From Euleptes europaea (lineage: Eukaryota; Chordata; Lepidosauria; Squamata; Sphaerodactylidae), in NCBI RefSeq assembly GCF_029931775.1, contig NC_079332.1, positions 19,227,803 to 19,291,802 of the forward strand: a stretch of 64,000 nt of DNA. The letters are read 5' to 3'. How positions within the stretch are numbered: the first letter of the stretch is position 1; the number at the start of each line of letters is the position of its first letter. The notes beneath the pieces were generated by a model. The model was not told where the DNA came from and searched no databases. It saw only the letters and a program-made list of their open reading frames with translations. The position numbers and the translations under genes are program-made. Shown here in pieces: positions 54,901 to 63,478 of the stretch.

Positions 54901-56387
54901 TAGATAACAGGCCCAGTGCAAGTGGAGAACATGTCCTCTGAGCATCAAAATGGGTGTAACTCTTATTTCTAGCATAGATCAATTTGGCCACATGTTTTTT
55001 TACATTGATCTACAAAAGAAGGGTAAAGGTCTTCCACCTTCAAATTTACAAGTGACAGCTTATGTTCAAAATGCTGGAGCCAGGGGAGCCTTATAAGAGT
55101 CCTTGAGGGTTAAGCTTACCAAGCTATCCTCCGGGGCCTCAAAAAATAGATGAAACCATTCATTAAAGGCCCGTACCCAGGCACAAGCTTCTACTGAGGT
55201 AAGACCAAACTCGTAATGAAGGTTTGATGATAAAATGCACCTGGGGAGTGAAGATGGTCTTTTTAAGAGCAGACACATCTGCCTCTTTCAGACTCCCTGG
55301 GAAGACCCCTGTGCTTAGGGACAGATTGACAGTGTCTCCCAGAGGAGCCCGCACCCCGTCCCCACTGGCCTTGGCCATTCAGGAAGGGCCCAGGTCAAGG
55401 AGGCATATGGCGGGCCTCACAGCAGTCAGGGTCCTGCCAACATCTGCCTGGGAGAGTCAACTGAATTGGTCCTGCGCTGGAGCAGAAGACAGCCGAGGGG
55501 CCTCCGGCTCACTTGCTGTGTCCATATTGGTGGGGAGGTCATGGCGGAGTGACAAGATCTTATCCGCGAAATAGCTCAAAAGCTTCACAGCTAATAGCCG
55601 AATTAGAACAAGAAGATCCCTCTGGGAGGGACATAAGCGACCTAATTACTTTAAGATTGGTCTGGGCGACAGCTAGCGGATGCAGCAGAGGCCACACCGG
55701 ACCTTCTCTTTTTGGGGGGGGGGGCTTGCTGCCTCCTCGTAGGCTTCTGGTGGCGTCCTTGCGAGACCGCCGCCAGACTCGCTCTAGCCGTCTAAGCTCC
55801 CACTTTCTATTCCAAAGCTCCATGGTATACCATGGAGCTTGGTTTACATGGGGGCGAAGAAGGTATCGGGGAGCAATTCCGTCGATGGCTTCGGAGAGCC
55901 GGCCGCACCAGTCCTCCACCAGCTCATCTAAGGAACCGCTGGGTGGGAGGGACTGGATCCTGCAGAGCCTTCTGGAATCCAATAGGATCCATAAAAGTCT
56001 CCGCGGCCGAGCTTAAATCTGCTCGCCGCCTGAACAGCTTTTGACAATCAAAGCTCCGTCAGATCCAAGTAGGAGTGGAGATCCTTGGGCCTTTATATCC
56101 CAGTTCACCTCCCACCTTCTGACTGGGATATAAGGACTCGGGGATCTCCATTCCTGCTTGTATCTGATGAAGGGCGCCTGGTCTCCAAGGTCCCATTGGA
56201 CTCGGATTCCGGCTTTTCTTTCTCTGACTCTCCTTAAGCAGGATATCTGTTGGAAGTGCTGCAGGAATGCAGTCAAGGCCATAACCTCTTTCCTCTTCTT
56301 CCAGGTGAGGGAGCGTGAGGTGCGGCTTTGGGACACGCGGGCGTTCACTGGCTCGCTGGCTTCTGTCACCCTGGATGCCTCCCCCAG
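33357..56387 (+). CDS. CORO7: CORO7, coronin 7 (N-terminal part, continues past the window)
   Basis: Nine exons (33357-33416, 34766-34862, 35605-35679, 37698-37768, 38425-38611, 44873-44949, 47278-47328, 52359-52445, 56305-56387) join in phase to 262 codons plus two bases; the human protein is about 925 aa. Coronin 7 has two beta-propellers. Seen here are the family start MSRFPGSKFRRAEARPARRQ and WD repeats of propeller 1: DFDFSPFDEQVLATCSAEEA then VKVWRLL; VLFHPTADGILASG then AKVWDV; LAWSLDGTLLGSSCKDKMLR then IFDPR; REREVRLWDTR. Family role: Golgi/trans-Golgi trafficking and actin regulation via Cul3-KLHL20. It is divergent from DNAJA3. The next exon (expected family text like LVPLLDPD) is not found before the edge, so intron 9 exceeds 7.6 kb. 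Confidence 0.93.
34766..34862 (+). CDS. CORO7: CORO7 coding exon 2
   Basis: Acceptor TTCCAG, donor GTGAGC. It encodes AWIGGIHGGSPAASSNHIKT and SRRWIVFSTNSA plus one base. Confidence 0.9.
35166..35370 (+). repeat. SINE family B, forward member of an inverted pair
   Basis: Head CCGTGGCTCAGTGGTAGAGC, body and end (CAGTAGAAGGCAGCTTCATG). It abuts a reverse copy. Confidence 0.85.
35371..35517 (-). repeat. SINE family B, reverse member of an inverted pair
   Basis: Partial reverse copy from GGCAGCAGCTCTGCAGGGTC to the head complement CTACCACTGAGCCACGGCCC. With 35166-35370 it makes a palindromic block in CORO7 intron 2. Confidence 0.85.
35605..35679 (+). CDS. CORO7: CORO7 coding exon 3
   Basis: Acceptor CTCCCAG, donor GTGAGT. 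It encodes GVLGAVPLESRDGGQRAVSQ and LRCYS plus one base. Confidence 0.9.
35735..35860 (-). repeat. SINE family F, diverged reverse fragment
   Basis: TTAATCTTCTCAATAACCCT and the following GGTAGGCCAGCCC text match the family body loosely. CORO7 intron 3. Confidence 0.4.
37170..37405 (-). repeat. SINE family F, reverse copy
   Basis: CGCCTTTCTCCCCAGTGGGA, then CATTTTAACCTCACAACAAC, then GCATTCGAACCCGGGTTTCT and the head complement CGCTACACAATGCTGGCTCT. Confidence 0.8.
37698..37768 (+). CDS. CORO7: CORO7 coding exon 4
   Basis: The acceptor is an unusual pure C homopolymer followed by AG (37684-37697). It encodes GVVADFDFSPFDEQVLATCS and AEEA, the first clear WD blade. Confidence 0.92.
38425..38611 (+). 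CDS. CORO7: CORO7 coding exon 5
   Basis: 187 bp, acceptor TTCCACAG, donor GTATGT. It encodes VKVWRLLDSD, then LFHPTADGILASGAQRTAKV and WDVEQQQQPLT. Confidence 0.94.
38648..38747 (-). mobile_element. CR1 LINE 3'-end scrap
   Basis: TCATAGAGTTGGGAGGGACC and TCATCTAGTCCAACCCCCTG match the complement of the CR1 3'UTR seen at 16.3 and 63.5 kb. Confidence 0.8.
38755..39657. other. CORO7 intron 5 stretch of unknown origin
   Basis: AT-richer than its surroundings, without gene signals. Its boundaries with the CR1 scrap on the left and SINE A on the right, and its texture, suggest an old unclassified repeat; this is a guess. Confidence 0.3.
39658..39970 (-). repeat. SINE family A, full reverse copy
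   Basis: AAGAAGAAGAG tail, TATATGCCGACTTTCTCTGC, and the head complement TAACCACTACACCACGCTGG at the right end. Confidence 0.85.
40686..41014 (+). repeat. SINE family A, full forward copy
   Basis: Head GAGCCAGTGTGGTGTGGTGG, B-box-like GGTTTGATCCCC, and a tail of CTCCTCCTCCTCCTCTTCT. It is inverted relative to the copy 0.7 kb to the left. Confidence 0.85.
41634..41853 (-). repeat. SINE-like reverse repeat interrupted by an LTR-like insertion
   Basis: GACTTATGGCGACCCTGTAA, GGCTGGCCCAAGGTCCCCCA and GATTCGAACCTGGGTTTCCC are followed by a break. The expected head complement (CCATGCTGGCTCTCTAAG) appears only at about 42387-42404. Confidence 0.65.
41854..42382 (-). mobile_element. Probable solo LTR, about 530 bp
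   Basis: It splits a SINE. On the minus strand it has an AATAAA signal (near 41942-41949) about 90 bases from an end reading GTGGCTAACA, the arrangement of an LTR 3' end, and begins near TGCTAAAGG. The TG...CA ends are plausible but no clear target duplication was seen. A retroviral fossil; family not assigned. Confidence 0.45.
42903..43112 (+). repeat. SINE family B, forward copy
   Basis: GGAGGGGCCGTGGCTCAGTG head, GGCATGCAGAAGGTCCCAGG, and the end GGCAGCTTCCTGTGTTCAC. CORO7 intron 5. Confidence 0.8.
43870..44065 (+). repeat. LINE 3'-tail-like fragment
   Basis: ATGTTTTATTTCGTAAGCCA followed by CCTTGGACAGGTTCCCTGGA and GAATAAATCAATTCC, similar to L2-type 3' ends. Confidence 0.45.
44205..44346 (+). 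repeat. Interspersed repeat fragment, family E
   Basis: AACGCTCCCTTCGTCAGATA, then GAGCTTTGACTCTTGAAAGC and GACCTTTAAGGTGCTACTGA. It is partly self-complementary around the CTCCCTTC and GAAAGGAGC segments. Confidence 0.5.
44347..44642 (+). repeat. tRNA-headed SINE, family C, full copy
   Basis: Head GGAGCCCTGTGGTTCAGAGT, B box GAGCTCGATCCTGACAG, body GGGGGTAAAGTGTAGACAGC, end GTGCTTGCATGGGGGACTTT. Confidence 0.85.
44873..44949 (+). CDS. CORO7: CORO7 coding exon 6
   Basis: Acceptor CTCCCAG after a 6.3 kb intron, donor GTGGGT. It encodes ELDPHGDLLQSLAWSLDGTL and LGSSCK. Confidence 0.93.
45460..45652 (+). repeat. SINE family A, 5'-truncated
   Basis: Starts at the ACTGGGTGGCCTTGGGCTAG body and ends with AGTCGGCATATAAAAACCAA and a CTCCTC tail. 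CORO7 intron 6. Confidence 0.8.
46385..46570 (-). repeat. SINE family F, diverged reverse copy
   Basis: TTTATTTATTTATATCCAAT, then ACCATGGCCCTGTGAGGTAG, then GTCGAGCTTCCATGGTGGAA. Confidence 0.55.
46590..46705 (+). repeat. Retroposon 3' fragment, family G
   Basis: TTGGCCACGGTGTGAACAGA, GGGCCTGGGTCTGATCCAGC and a TTATGTTCTTATG terminus. Two more copies lie at 56.74-57.13 kb. Confidence 0.7.
46808..47092. mobile_element. hAT MITE, 285 bp, with perfect 8-bp target duplication
   Basis: Ends GTGGTTCCCAACC and GGTTGGGAACCAGT are terminal inverted repeats of the hAT/Charlie type. An exact GCTCTAAA duplication flanks it (46800-46807, 47093-47100). The AT-rich interior has no transposase. It lies in CORO7 intron 6 near exon 7. 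Confidence 0.9.
47278..47328 (+). CDS. CORO7: CORO7 coding exon 7
   Basis: 17 codons, DKMLRIFDPRAGPAACQ. Acceptor TTCTCAG, donor GTATGT. Confidence 0.92.
48115..48500 (-). mobile_element. L2-type LINE 3' end fragment
   Basis: AGCCGGGCTCAGGGTGGGTT, GGAGGCTGTTCCATAATCAC and CCACCGAAAAGGCCCTCTCT parallel the 3' end of the larger L2 element at 52.9 kb (GAACATCTCAG... and GCCGAAAAGACCCTGGCCC). Confidence 0.65.
48703..48923 (-). repeat. SINE family B, reverse copy
   Basis: AACACATGAAGCTGCCTTCT to the head complement AACTGAGCCACAGCCCCTCC. CORO7 intron 7. Confidence 0.8.
49688..49889 (+). repeat. GTTGCCA-ended repeat, family H, unit 1
   Basis: Begins GGGTTGCCAATCTCCAGGTA, has GAGATCAGTTCCCCTGGAGA in the middle and ends GGGACCGGGCAACCCT. 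The ends are mutually inverted (GGGTTGCC and GGCAACCC). Confidence 0.75.
49890..50092 (+). repeat. Family H, unit 2 (diverged)
   Basis: Starts AGTTGCCAAATTCCTGGTGT and follows the same layout (GATCCGCTCCCCTGGACAAA, then GGCATTGTGCCCTGCTGAGG). It sits head to tail with unit 1. Confidence 0.6.
50188..50396 (-). repeat. Family H, unit 3 (inverted)
   Basis: Reverse copy from AGGTCCCTCTTCACCACTGG through CCAGGGGAACTGATCTCTTG to CTGGAGGTTGGCAACCC. Confidence 0.75.
51015..51240 (-). repeat. SINE family F, reverse copy
   Basis: CACCCTGCCTTTCTCCCTGG, TCGCGACAACCCTGCGAGGC, and the head complement CTAACCACTGCACCACACTG. Confidence 0.8.
52359..52445 (+). CDS. CORO7: CORO7 coding exon 8
   Basis: 29 codons, SVQAHENGRDSRLVWVNSAG and GLLSIGFNQ. 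Acceptor CTGCAG, donor GTATGA. Confidence 0.93.
52465..52690 (-). repeat. SINE family F, reverse copy
   Basis: CTGCCTGTCTCCCCAGCACA, TCAGAACAACCCTGTGAGGT, GGATTCGAACCTGGGTCTCC and a degraded head. CORO7 intron 8. Confidence 0.8.
52883..56040 (-). mobile_element. L2-clade LINE, 5'-truncated, interrupted by a nested LINE
   Basis: Read on the minus strand: an EN-RT linker (LVEDWCGRLSEAIDGIAPRY and WNRKWELRRLERVWRRSRKD, 55900-55740), then the RT start (LSTGVFPGSLKEADVSALKK, near 55300), then after the nested insertion the RT end (LQKVQNAMSRGLIGTPLKAH, then RFKVLVLTFKTLNRLGRSYL, 53600-53450) and the 3'UTR to 52883. Several stops and frame shifts are visible; it is dead. It lies antisense in CORO7 intron 8. 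Confidence 0.8.
54459..55248 (-). mobile_element. Nested LINE fragment (790 bp) inside the L2 element
   Basis: Flanked by a perfect 15-bp duplication TGAAGATGGTCTTTT (54444-54458 and 55249-55263), so it inserted by target-primed retrotransposition. The minus-strand reading has FGLTSVEACAWVRAFNEWFH, then MHSRFICPFSMVLLG and SVDSLVHILLHCPCVPP, a His/Cys pattern like the C-terminal end of non-LTR ORF2 proteins. Broken by stops. Family not identified. Confidence 0.75.
56305..56387 (+). CDS. CORO7: CORO7 coding exon 9 (last in window)
   Basis: Acceptor TCTTCCAG, donor GTAGGA. It encodes VREREVRLWDTRAFTGSLAS and VTLDASP plus two bases. Confidence 0.92.
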
Positions 56388-56739
56388 GTAGGATCCCGGA
56401 GGGTACGGGCGGGGCTTTCTGGGGTGCCTCAGACGCTCTTGGGGTCATGTGGGAGAGGGAGGTGGTGTTTTGGCCGGCTGGTCTGTCTGTCTGTCTTGGA
56501 CTTTGCCTCCTTGGAGTGGGGGTGTTTTTAAGACGGCGAGACGCTTTTGTCCCTCGGCCAGCTTCTGGTGTGCTGGAGTGGCTGGGGGGGGGGGCTTGGA
56601 CTGATTCTGCCCCCCCCCAAGAGCAAGGGTGGGGTCATGGTCCCTTCCACCGTGAGAGGGTTGCAGGCTGTGTTGGGCCTGCTGCTTTGGCCCAGCCACA
56701 GAGGTCTTCCCTCCACCTTTCTCTGCTGTCTGGGGGCTA

Positions 56740-56887
56740 CCAGGGTTCTGCGTGGAGGAGAGGGCTATCCATGGCTACTAGTCAAAATGGATACTAGTCA
56801 TTTATCCTGGTTGGCCACTGTGTGAACGGACTGCGGACTTGATGGGCCTGGGTCTGATCCAGCAGGGCTTTCCTTATGTTCTTATGG
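56740..56887 (+). repeat. Family G retroposon copy 1, internally deleted
   Basis: CTATCCATGGCTACTAGTCA, then directly TGGTTGGCCACTGTGTGAAC, then GATCCAGCAGGGCTTTCCTT and TATGTTCTTATG. About 120 bases present in copy 2 are missing. Confidence 0.7.
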
Positions 56888-57134
56888 AGGATGGGGCTAT
56901 CCATGGCTACTAGTCCAAATGGACACTAGTCATGATGCATCCCTATTCTCTCCCGTCTCAGAGCAGCACGCCTGTTCTATTAGGTGCTGAGGAACCCAGG
57001 CAGGATAAATGCTGCTGCAGCCGTCTTGCTTGGGGGCTTCCTGGAGGCACCTGGTTGGCCACTGTGTGAACAGACTGCTGGACTTGATGGGCCTGGGTCT
57101 GATCCAGCAGGGCCTTTCTGATGTTCTTATGCAT
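56888..57134 (+). repeat. Family G retroposon copy 2, tandem
   Basis: Begins again at GGGGCTATCCATGGCTACTA and carries the full middle (AGAGCAGCACGCCTGTTCTA). It ends GATGTTCTTATG and follows copy 1 directly. Confidence 0.7.
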
Positions 57135-58378
57135 TTCCGGTCCATGTGTGGGGGGAGCAGGCAGGAGGGAGGCCGGCCGGCCCTCGGCCTGAGCAGTTCT
57201 GCATCAAAAACCGGCCGCCTTGGGGTATTCTGTTAGGCGCTTCCCTGAGAGCAGCCCCCTGCTGACCCTGGTGGGGCAGCGTTCACCCCTCGCTCCTCTT
57301 TCCAGCCAGGCGTGTGCCACAAATTCCCTGAATCTGGATAAGCCCCCTGTTAAAGCTTCCTAAAAGCACCAGTGGGGGAGGGGACTGAGGAAGCAGGACC
57401 CCCCTCCCCCCATACACATAACCCTTTCCTGGTTGCAGCTGGCTCAGGTTGTTGCCAAGAGGCGGGTGCTGGATTTGGGTCGGCTCCCTCCCTCCCCCTT
57501 TGGAAAACAGAGCGTGGAGCAAGAGAGCAAATTGATTCCAGCCTGCCGGCTTATTTTGGCTGTGGGGCCCTTATCTGAGCTGGAGAGGAATGTGGCGTGT
57601 GGTGTGCGCTTTCCTTATCTGCGCGTCACTCCGGGTCTTTGCAAGGTTGCATTGTCGGACCTGCGGGGGCGGGGGGGGGGCAGGTGAGGTGCCAGTGGTA
57701 GGCGGCCTGGAGGGGTGGGTGCCAGTGGCCGCGTCCAGGGTCCCTCCTGGATGGCCATGCCCCTTTGCACAGCGGAAGCTACATGATTCAGGTCCCCCCC
57801 CGCCCAGGTTCTGGCGTGTTGGTGGCCCTGGGAAACGTGCCCTTGGCCGAGGCAGAGTGGTGGCAACGTGGCACGAATGCTGTGCTTTGCCGTGCCCCTT
57901 CCACCGTGGCGCTCAGTGAAATGGGCCAGGATGCTGGGTGCAGCCTTTGGGCAAGAGCCAGGGCGCGCCGGCGGGTTTGTTCCCTGGCAACTTGGTGGGG
58001 ATGGAGGGGCCCTTTAATGAAGTGCGTGTCGGTTCCGCAGATGGGGGGAGGGGGTTGCCCGCCTGTGAACCTGAGTGGGGGGAGGCCCTGTTGCTCGGGA
58101 GACCCCAGGAAGCTGGGAAGGGGGCTGTTGAGTGCCCACAGTGGATGGCAGCTGCACAACATTTTGCTCCCAGCAGGAGGTCTCGGGGGGGGGGGGCTAG
58201 GTGGGTTTCCTGCGGCCCAGACTCCGTGCGGGTGGGAATCCTCTCCAGACAAGGATGAGTTTGGCCCTGCACCTCGCCTGTTCTGATCGGTCTGGGAATT
58301 GGTTTGGTCGGAAGGTGTTTCACGGGGTTCATCTGGTTTACTGGGACTGAATTATAGGAGAGACACCTCTCCATATAG

Positions 58379-58680
58379 GAGCCCCGTGGCGCAGAGTGGT
58401 AAAGCTGCAGTACTGCGGTCGAAGCTCTGCTCACGACCTGAGTTCGATCCCAGCGGAAGTTGGTTTCAGGTAGCCGGCTCAAGGTTGACTCAGCCTTCCA
58501 TCCATCCAAGGTCGGTAAAATGAGTACCCAGCTTGTTGGGGGTAAAGAGAAGATGACTGGGGAAGGCACTGGCAAACCACCCCACAAACAAAGTCTGCCT
58601 AGAAAACGTTGGGATGTGACGTCTCCCCATGGGTCAGGAATGACCCGGTGCTTGCACAAGGGACCTTTACCTTTTTTTTA
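58379..58680 (+). repeat. tRNA-headed SINE, family C, full copy
   Basis: Head GGAGCCCCGTGGCGCAGAGT, B box GAGTTCGATCCCAGCGG, and end GTGCTTGCACAAGGGACCTT plus CTTTTTTT. CORO7 intron 9. Confidence 0.85.
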
Positions 58681-60424
58681 CCTCTCCATAAGCTCCAGGA
58701 GAGGTGCCATGGGGGGGGGGGTGCGTATGTCTTCCCCATTGCTGGCTGCATTCTCCCCATTCTGCACAGCTGAACCTCTGGCCGCTCCCTGGAAAGGTGG
58801 TCCCTTGTTCCTCTGCCCTCCTGGGCGGATGTGCTGGGGCGGTTGCAGAATATCTCTCCTGGCGTGCCCCTCCACCCCCCCCCACAGCTGCAGGCAACCA
58901 GAATGCTAATTTTGCAAATCAGCCTTATCCCAACAGTAGCTTTTGTGTTTCTATCAGGTGTGGGAAGAATGGGATTGTGGAAGGGAGCAGAGGTGTGTGG
59001 AAGAGCAGGCAGAGGACAGGCGAGGTTCTCAGCACAGATGCAGCAGAGAAAGCCTAGTTACATTTCGGGCTTAACCATAAGGACTAGAAACTTGGGAGTT
59101 TTTTTAATCAAAACCTGCCACTCGCTGGCTTCCGAGAGAGAATTCTGGAAAATGTCAGCCCTTCCACCAGGTCAGTTGGAGCATTTTGACGATTGCAGGG
59201 AGAGCAGCTTGCCTCCCCCCCCCCCCGCCGCCCCCCACTCAGGCTGTGGATGGAGTTTCTGGCTCCTTGGATTTTCACCTTTCATGGAGGGTTGAGGAGA
59301 GAGTAGCAGGCAAATCTCGCCCCCCCACATACGCACAAACACACACAGCACCCCCATACCGGCTTCACAGATGCTGGCAAAGCACATTTTGCTCCTTGGG
59401 GCTTGTTGCGGAATGAAATGGGGAGTGGGAAGAAAAGGATGGACCTTTCCTCGGGCCAGCGGTCTTGACATGGCTCAGCAGAATGGCCGAAGCGGCGGGT
59501 GGTATGGGCCGAAGTGCAGCTCTGGACTCTTCCTCTGGATCCCTCCATAGCTGGCGTAGCACCCTGGGCTGGATCAGGGGGGTGCTGGGTCACACAGGGC
59601 GCCCTGTCACACTAGAGGCCACGCAGGAAGGGGGCTCAACAGGGGCCACAGGGGCTGCAGGCAAGATGGCTTCTCTGCAGCTTCGTGGGGGCTTAGCGGG
59701 AGGGGCCAGGGGAAGGTAGGGGTCTCCTGGCCCTGCAGGCTCCTTTCTGTTCTTGACTCCTCTGAACTGAAAGGGAGGGAGGGGGTTCTCTCGGAAGGCC
59801 TGGACTGAGGCAGCCATGTGTGCGAAATCAGTGGTGTGTGTGTGCGCGCGTGTGTGTTCCCCCCTCCTTCCAACAGAAGCAAACTCCAACCGTTTCCCCT
59901 TCCTCTTGGCTAATGTGCAGCAGACGTTTGGGACCAGAGCTAGCAAGGGGGGGGCAAAGACGGGGATGGGGAGCAGCCCACAGATTTTGGAGGTGCTGGC
60001 TGCTGATCCAGATGTAGTGGGGGGAGCACATCAGAGGCAAATGGTAAAAGAGTCGGTGCAGGAGGGGGCGCCCCTGACCCCCTCCCCAGCTGCCCCATGG
60101 GGCTCTAGCCTGTGTCTTCAATGTTTGTCTGTTTCCTATAAGGAGACTGCTTGCAGCTGATCCCGCGTTTGTCATCCCCCCCCCAATAGCTTCTCTCTGT
60201 GCTTTTTTCCAGGCGTAGAGACAACTGACCCGCCCCCCACTCCTTCCTTGGAAACCCTCCAGACTTTACCCGGGTTCATTGCGGGGACAGGGAACCAAGG
60301 GTCTCTTAGGGTCTTGCTCTGCCTGCAGGCAGCAGCCCCCTTCTCCAGTGCTGGCTTCTGGGAGAAGGTTAATGAAGCCCCCCTTGTGTAGGATTGAGGG
60401 GAGATCCCTATGAAAGCCTTTTTG
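58681..60424. other. CORO7: CORO7 intron 9 interior, nothing recognised
   Basis: GC-rich with C/G homopolymers (58711, 59213) and a GT-rich microsatellite near 59828-59853. No exon encoding the next coronin blade was found. Confidence 0.45.
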
Positions 60425-60431
60425 AAGAAGG

Positions 60432-60692
60432 AAGAGGAATTGGTTTTGATATGCCGACTTTCTCTACCACTTAAGGGAGACTCAACTCAGCTTACAGTCA
60501 CCTTCTCTCCCCCTCCCGACAACAGACACCCTGTGAGGTAGGTGGGGCTGAAAGAGCTCTAAGAGAGCTGTGACTAGCCCAAGGTCACCCAGCTGGCTTC
60601 GTGTGGAGGAGTGGGGAATCGAACCGGTTCTCCAGATCAGAGTCCACTGCTCCAAACCATTGCTCTTAACCACTACACCACGCTGGCTTTTG
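60432..60692 (-). repeat. SINE family A, full reverse copy
   Basis: GATATGCCGACTTTCTCTAC tail side, AATCGAACCGGTTCTCCAGA, and head complement CTTAACCACTACACCACGCT. Confidence 0.85.
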
Positions 60693-61616
60693 GGTCAGAC
60701 TCCTGGTCAGTTCTGGCCAGTGCTGGCCGGCTGGCACCAATGCCAGTCGCTGCCCAGCTCGTCCAGGGGTGGGGGGGTTATTTTGTATTTCTGAAAGCAG
60801 GGGTGGAGAGCTGCGTAACCCTGCAGCTCAGACCTCTGAGACGAAGAAGGCCCTGGAGCTGCGGAGTGAGGGGCCAAGAGGTGTGACCGATGTCCAGTTG
60901 TTGGGGAGGTGGAAAGGACCCCTCCAAGCTGGGCAAAGGGATCAGGAACAGCTCGGTGAAGTCCAGTGTGAGTGAAAAGATCTCCACTTTAGAGCATCCT
61001 GATTTCACTGCAGGCACTAAGAAAAAGTGGCCGGGGGCTGCGGTGGACGGCTGTGGCTCGCTCGGTTGTCACCTGTGTGTGTGTGTTGGCCGGGGACGGG
61101 TGGGGAGCAGCTTTTTAAAAGAGGCACATTCCGCACTAGGAGTCCTCAAGAAAGGGACCGAGAATACAAGCTGCCCCTGTACTGTTCCCTGGTGTGGCTT
61201 CCTTTTGCAACGCTGGCCGGCTTTTGGTGGCTGCACCTCAAAAAGGAGGTTGGAAAGCTGGGGAGAGAGGGCAGCCGAGGGGAGGCAGCCTGACCCTGCG
61301 GGCGGAGACGCTGCCCTTGGAGGCGCAAGGCTTGGAGCTGAGGGGGAAGGCGGCAGAGGGGAGCAACACGGTGGCCGAGCCGGCAGAATTCAGGCTGGTG
61401 TGGAGAAAGTGGGTAGCGAGAAACTTTTCTCCCTCTCGCATAAACCTACAACTGAGCATCGTCTTATGAAACCGATCTGTAGTAGATTTGGGAAAGGAAG
61501 GAATGCTTCACACAGTGGGTGCTTGACTGGTGGAACTCACTGCCACTGGATGTGGGGATGGCTACTGCCTTAGGTGGGTTTAAAAGGGGGGCTAGGCAAA
61601 ACAATGGAGGAGGGCA

Positions 61617-62106
61617 AAAAAGATGGTGAGGGGTCTGGAGACCAAGTCCTATGAGGAAAGGTTGAAGAAGCTGGCAATGTTTAGCCTGAAGAGAAGACTG
61701 AGAGGGGACATGAGAACCATCTTCAAGTACTTGAAGGGCTGTCACAGAGAGGAGGGTGCCGAGCTGTTTTCTGTTGCCCAAGAAGGTCGGACCAGAACCA
61801 ACGGGTTGAAATTAAATCAGAAGAGTTTCCAGCTAGACAGGAAGAATTTTCTAACAGAGCGGTTCCTCAGTGGAACAGGCTTCCTCAGGAGGTGGTGGGC
61901 TCTCCTTCCTTGCTAGCCATGACCTTAGGCATATCATGAGAGGGAGGGCATCTTGGCCATCTTATGGGCATGGAGTAGGGGTCCCAGGGTGTGTGTGGGG
62001 AAGGTAGTTGTGAATTTCCTGCATTATGCAGGGGGTTGGACTAGATGACCCTGGTGGTTCCTTCCAACTCTTTGATTCTATGATTCTATTCTGTGAGTCT
62101 ATGATA
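61617..62106 (+). mobile_element. CR1 LINE 3' end, forward
   Basis: Encodes MVRGLETKSYEERLKKLAMF, then LKRRLRGDMRTIFKYLKGCH and the CR1 C-terminus, followed by the 3'UTR (CTAGATGACCCTGGTGGTTC) and ATTCTATGATTCTATT repeats. It is 5'-truncated, with one codon lost in the KRRRLRG run compared with the copy at 63.9 kb. Confidence 0.9.
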
Positions 62107-62109
62107 GGG

Positions 62110-63478
62110 TTTCCCCCCAGTGTGTTAGATTAGCCATGATATCTGCATGGGACCCTCTCCGGGTTCAGAGGCTTCAGAAGATCCCCGGCGGTTGGAGGCA
62201 GGGGAGCCAGCAGCAGGCAAAGGGTGTTGCCATCAGCCCGGCTCACGAGCTTTCCCGGGCATCCGGACTGGCATCGGAAGCAGGAGGCTGACTAGACAGA
62301 CTGGTGCGATCATCCAGTGTGGCTGCTCTCGTGTTCTGGAAGGCAGATGTACACTACCTACTGTCAGATGTACACTGACAGATGCTGCCCAAAGCACCAT
62401 CTGTTTTCTGGCTCCTGTTGAGGGTTTCTTAGGAGCAGTGAGTACTACAGCCAGCCTGGCTTTTTGAAACGAAAGTGAGGGGTTGTTTGTGGCTGTCTGT
62501 TGACCTCCGCTGGCACCCCGTACGTACAATCGCAGCTCGCAGGCTCTGCTTTCCCTGGGTTGCCTGACCAAGGCAGGTGTTCGTCGGAGATGGGCACGGG
62601 CCTTGATCCTGTTCCTCGCCTGCGGCCTGCCTTCCAGGAGACCCTCTGCCAAGCAGCTGGGGGAGGCCCTTGCCGGAAGCAGGGCTGACCCCTCTGGACC
62701 CCTAGAGGGCTTTGAGCGTGGCCGGACGGGAGCAGCCACCACTGGTGCTGGACAGATTTATAGGCTGTTGGGGAAGGATCTCTGGAGGAGAAAGAAAGGC
62801 AGCCCTGCCCATATAACATTCCTGGGAATTTTGGAGCTGTGGAAAAAGAGCTAGGATTTCCCCAGCATTTTTAAAGGGATTTTTTTGGGAAACGAATAAG
62901 TGTGCGGTACTATAAGAAATGGTTTGGGCATGATTTAGCTAGGTAGCTGTACAGTCTGGACTTTCTCAGGGCTGGGCTTGAGCACTTTCCTTCGGGTAAA
63001 CGGAGCCCCAGATGTGCTATTAGGCACGTGCCAGATGCCTAGATGGGCCCCCTGGGAATCAGGCGAAACCCTGGTCTGTCTCTCTGCCTGCTTGAACGCC
63101 CCTCTGCTCCCCCACCCCCCCACCCCGCTGCCTTGATCATAATTGTCTCTTGAGTCCATGATCACTCTCTGCAAAGTCCGGGCTTGGAAAATCTGGTTCT
63201 GGCTTTACCTGCTGCTGTAACAAAAGGAGAAAAATGGAGTGCAGGGGGCTGCAGCAGATCCCCCCACCCATCCCCATATGCTGAGAACAAAAGCAGATGT
63301 GAGAGAATCTGGGCTGTTTAATCTGCACCACGAACTTGTTCTTAGAGAAGGGAGCCTTCTAATTAAACCGTGGTGTGAAGCGCAGTGGGGAGGGTCCGGA
63401 GCAGGCAGCTCTCTGAGCTCCCCCCCCCCCCCCACAACAGAGGCAGGGCTCTCTGGTCTGCTCTACCCGTCTACAGGT
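62110..63478. other. CORO7: CORO7 intron 9 right part, nothing recognised
   Basis: No exon, RNA gene or clear repeat. Poly-C at 63113-63125 and 63421-63433. Confidence 0.4.

Noticed and set aside
1317-60692. tRNA genes suggested by A- and B-box-like sequences
   Set aside because: All lie at the heads of repeated SINEs. None folds as a whole tRNA with an intact anticodon arm as far as can be judged by eye.
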